DNA of 64,000 nucleotides from assembly GCA_009617715.1 (NCBI GenBank), contig VTFK01000148.1, positions 744,001 to 808,000 of the forward strand, read 5' to 3'. A program made the translations under genes and the position numbers. Below, piece after piece: positions 61,511 to 64,000 of the stretch (positions are counted from its first letter, which is position 1; each line of letters starts with the position of its first letter). Source of the DNA: Plectrocnemia conspersa. Its lineage: Eukaryota > Arthropoda > Insecta > Trichoptera > Polycentropodidae. A model generated the notes under the pieces. The model had not been told where the DNA came from. It saw only the letters and a program-made list of their open reading frames with translations, and did no database searches.

Positions 61511-63064
61511 TTAAATCAAATAATAAATTTAACGTGGCAATTAAAAAAGAGCAGATATTTTTCGAATAACGTTTAACCGTTACCAATGTGTTTTGATTTT
61601 ATTCTGGATTTTTAGACTTGAAAAAATGGGCAAAACTTATGTTAAGAATAGGTACTGCGTTTGATTTGAGATGATTTTTAAAACAATTACTAATAAATTT
61701 AAAAAAAATTAAATTATTGTCTAAAATTCTTTATGTACAAATTTTGATAGGGGTGACTTTAATGCATTTTTAAAGTCCAGAAACGATGACGTCATAAATG
61801 CGTTTTGTATATTTTACAAAACATACAATTATAAATGGCATAGTTTGAAGATCTGGAAATATAAAGAATCGTTATTTTTTCTTACATTAAGTAACTGAAT
61901 ACTTTCAATATGAATGTATTTTTATTATATTTGAAGACGAGTTGAAAAAATGTTTAGAAATGGATAGATTATAAAATTAAATTCATTAAGATTCATTGGA
62001 TATTAATTTGCCTTAATCAGTTGGACACCACAGTGTCTGCAAAAATATGTTATTTACGTTGACAGGATGCATACAATCCTTTTTATGTAAAATGTATTAT
62101 ATATTTATTTACTTCGTGCCTGCAAATCATAATCCGCGATTACCAAATCCATTATTTAAAATGGAAATTGAATATTTATGCTTACATCCTTATTTCATTG
62201 CATGCAAAAGTGATTAACAGAGAGCTTTGATGATTTTGTACAAACAGTACATTAAACACAGCAAATTATATTATACTTTATTACTCTTGTTTAATCAACC
62301 TTAATAAATATTGACTCGGCATATTGTGAAAATGTTTTATATGATACTTTAATGAAAATAGGCACAGCAAAATGAATTCACCACGCACCAATAGTTTTTC
62401 TGTAATCACCGAATCATATTCATGTGGTGGATTAAAATTAAAAGCTTTCTGTTCGTATTTTAATTTGCACAGTATAATTAGTATATGAACTGGTTACATT
62501 AATCATAGAAACGTTCAGGTAAAAAGCAATCCTTTGATATTTATTTGTATAATAAAGAGAGTTGTTAATAAATTATGGTTTAGAGCTTATTTATATGAAA
62601 TCCTAATTATGTGATTCGAGTCATGAATTTAAAATAACAAAACATTCCCGGATATTGAATGGACCTTTTAATATTGCAATGGATTAAATATATTTCGGTA
62701 AATATATATGCTCAGGATTAGTCGACCGGCTTTATAACTTACTACCCAACAATAAATATAATATACTTATTGTAAATATTATACCCATAATAATATAATA
62801 TAATAAGAGATAAAATATCAGAGAGAGTCTCTAAGAGTGCTTTAGCGATCTGCAACGATATTTACTTTCAACAATTCATTGTTTGATAACCTTTTACATA
62901 CAGTAATTACAGATAAAATAGAAAAAAATATTTTAAAGTTATAAATTTTTCGAAATTAGATAATTTAATAAAATATGAGATAAACTGCACTAAAGAAAAT
63001 TTAATAATAAAAAAATATTAAGTGTGTAATATTTTTTAACTAAGTTGTAATTTAATTTTTTTGT
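61511..63064. other. AT-rich DNA, nothing recognised
   Basis: No gene, RNA or transposon end could be supported. Confidence 0.6.
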
Positions 63065-63190
63065 TACAGCTATGATCATCGTGATTTGACAGGTTTTTTC
63101 CAATGCGTCATGATAGATAGCTATTATACAATAAAATATTTAAAAAATCGGTTATGGTGCACATCTAAAATAAACCAGACTTTAAATAGT
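63065..63190 (+). repeat. dispersed repeat, copy B
   Basis: Diverged counterpart of 6590-6700 in the same orientation, sharing the GACAGGTTTTTTCCAATGCG block and the ACATCTAAAATA block. The family is not recognised. Confidence 0.55.
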
Positions 63191-63669
63191 GTCTTATTTT
63201 GCGTCTAATCGGTCCATAAACAGAACCGGAGCAGTGCAAAAATTGTAATAAAGATCAACGTTATTTTTAATGTATCAAGTAATTTTGAGAATGTTTTAAT
63301 GTTTTATTTACAATTCTTCATTCGACAGAAAGCCATTTTTTTCAACTTTTATTGACTCTTTTATAGTATTCAAGAGGCTTTGAACTAAAATACTTATTGT
63401 ATAGATACATTATTGCATTTAGCTCAGCGCAAAATTGCGAATTGATTTACTTTTATTGCATAGCACAACTGACTGTTAAAATTGTAAAATGTCATTATAA
63501 AGACAACATTTTTTTTCTGGTATCAAACATTTAAAGTTTTATAGATTCGCCTTACAACAGAAATACTAAGAATCGTTCTTATTTAAAAATATAATAAAAA
63601 GAAGCCGCTTAAGTTCTCACAAGCTATTGACTTATTAATGCAATATTTTCTTCTTTATCGTCTAAAAAT
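63191..63669. other. AT-rich DNA, nothing recognised
   Basis: No supported feature. Confidence 0.6.
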
Positions 63670-64000
63670 TATCCAATAAGGAGTTTGCGTTGACCTCGAC
63701 CGACCGAGTGGGGTGAAGAAAAAAACTATATTGTATATACGAAGGGAACAAAGAGAGGCTGCCCAGCAAATCCTGTTAGAATGGTAGGGCCCCCGGGGGT
63801 CCTCCGATCCTCGGTTGTTATCTTTCACTTTATATGACTACCCCCCAAGACCAACCAAGGAGCCAACAGCCCATAACCCTACCGACTCAGACTTCTTTCC
63901 ATCAACGTTTTACAGTTTCAAAATTCTCAGACTAAATTCCATTTACACTGTTTCCACTCTTATGCAATTTTCCCCTTTGCTCTTTTCGCGAAATCTGGGT
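63670..64000. other. GC-rich island reaching the window edge
   Basis: GC-rich sequence with a GGGCCCCCGGGGG core near 63787 and a C-rich stretch near 63840 continues to the end of the window. There is no long open frame. It may be the edge of a regulatory region or of a gene lying outside. Confidence 0.4.

Noticed and set aside
1..64000. CRISPR arrays, bacterial operons, rRNA genes and intact tRNAs
   Set aside because: None seen. The sequence is eukaryotic in character, with spliced exons, polyadenylation signals and animal-type transposons.

Overview
This is AT-rich eukaryotic DNA, gene-poor and full of old transposons. Short GT-AG introns, GC-rich islands in an AT-rich background, GA/CA microsatellites, and decayed mariner, hAT and jockey-like elements point to an insect. 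I favour a hymenopteran, possibly an ant, but that is an inference from the overall style of the sequence. No bacterial operons, rRNA genes or CRISPR arrays are present.

Only one host gene can be read from start to stop. It is a four-exon plus-strand gene at 24245-24990 that predicts a 176-residue secreted cysteine-containing protein. All three introns are 67-76 bases long and in phase 0, and a polyadenylation signal follows at 25052. It resembles the small secreted insect proteins of the MD-2/CheB/DUF1091 type, but the family call is tentative. A second candidate transcription unit lies on the minus strand: an exon at 57712-57658 with strong splice sites, and a possible partner exon at 48625-48506 (or to 48483) about 9 kb away. 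Its product is not recognised.

The rest is transposon debris and unannotated DNA. At least four hAT-type insertions have recognisable ends: 25145-26359 (GTF2IRD2-like), 33596-34085 (non-autonomous, perfect 8-bp duplication), 35230-37614 (ZBED5-like, almost full-length but frameshifted) and 39097-40194 (perfect 8-bp duplication, CTCGAG-rich ends). Weaker hAT-like pieces lie near 47000, 47750, 52050 and 56400. Mariner remnants lie at about 150-425, 13110-13390, 20706-20945, 26895-27595 and 61028-61495. Jockey-like LINE fragments lie at about 1690-2200, 3230-3800, 31200-31310, 48925-50300, 52545-53510, 55290-55870 and 57040-57220.

Between these are long AT-rich stretches with no recognisable gene. 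They are interrupted by GC-richer islands (about 990-1340, 5200-5800, 10860-11220, 19780-20360, 27810-28210, 32400-33180, 54580-55040, 58340-58530, 63670-64000). These islands look more like conserved non-coding or regulatory DNA than exons. The overall picture is an intergenic or long-intron region colonised repeatedly by DNA transposons and LINEs.
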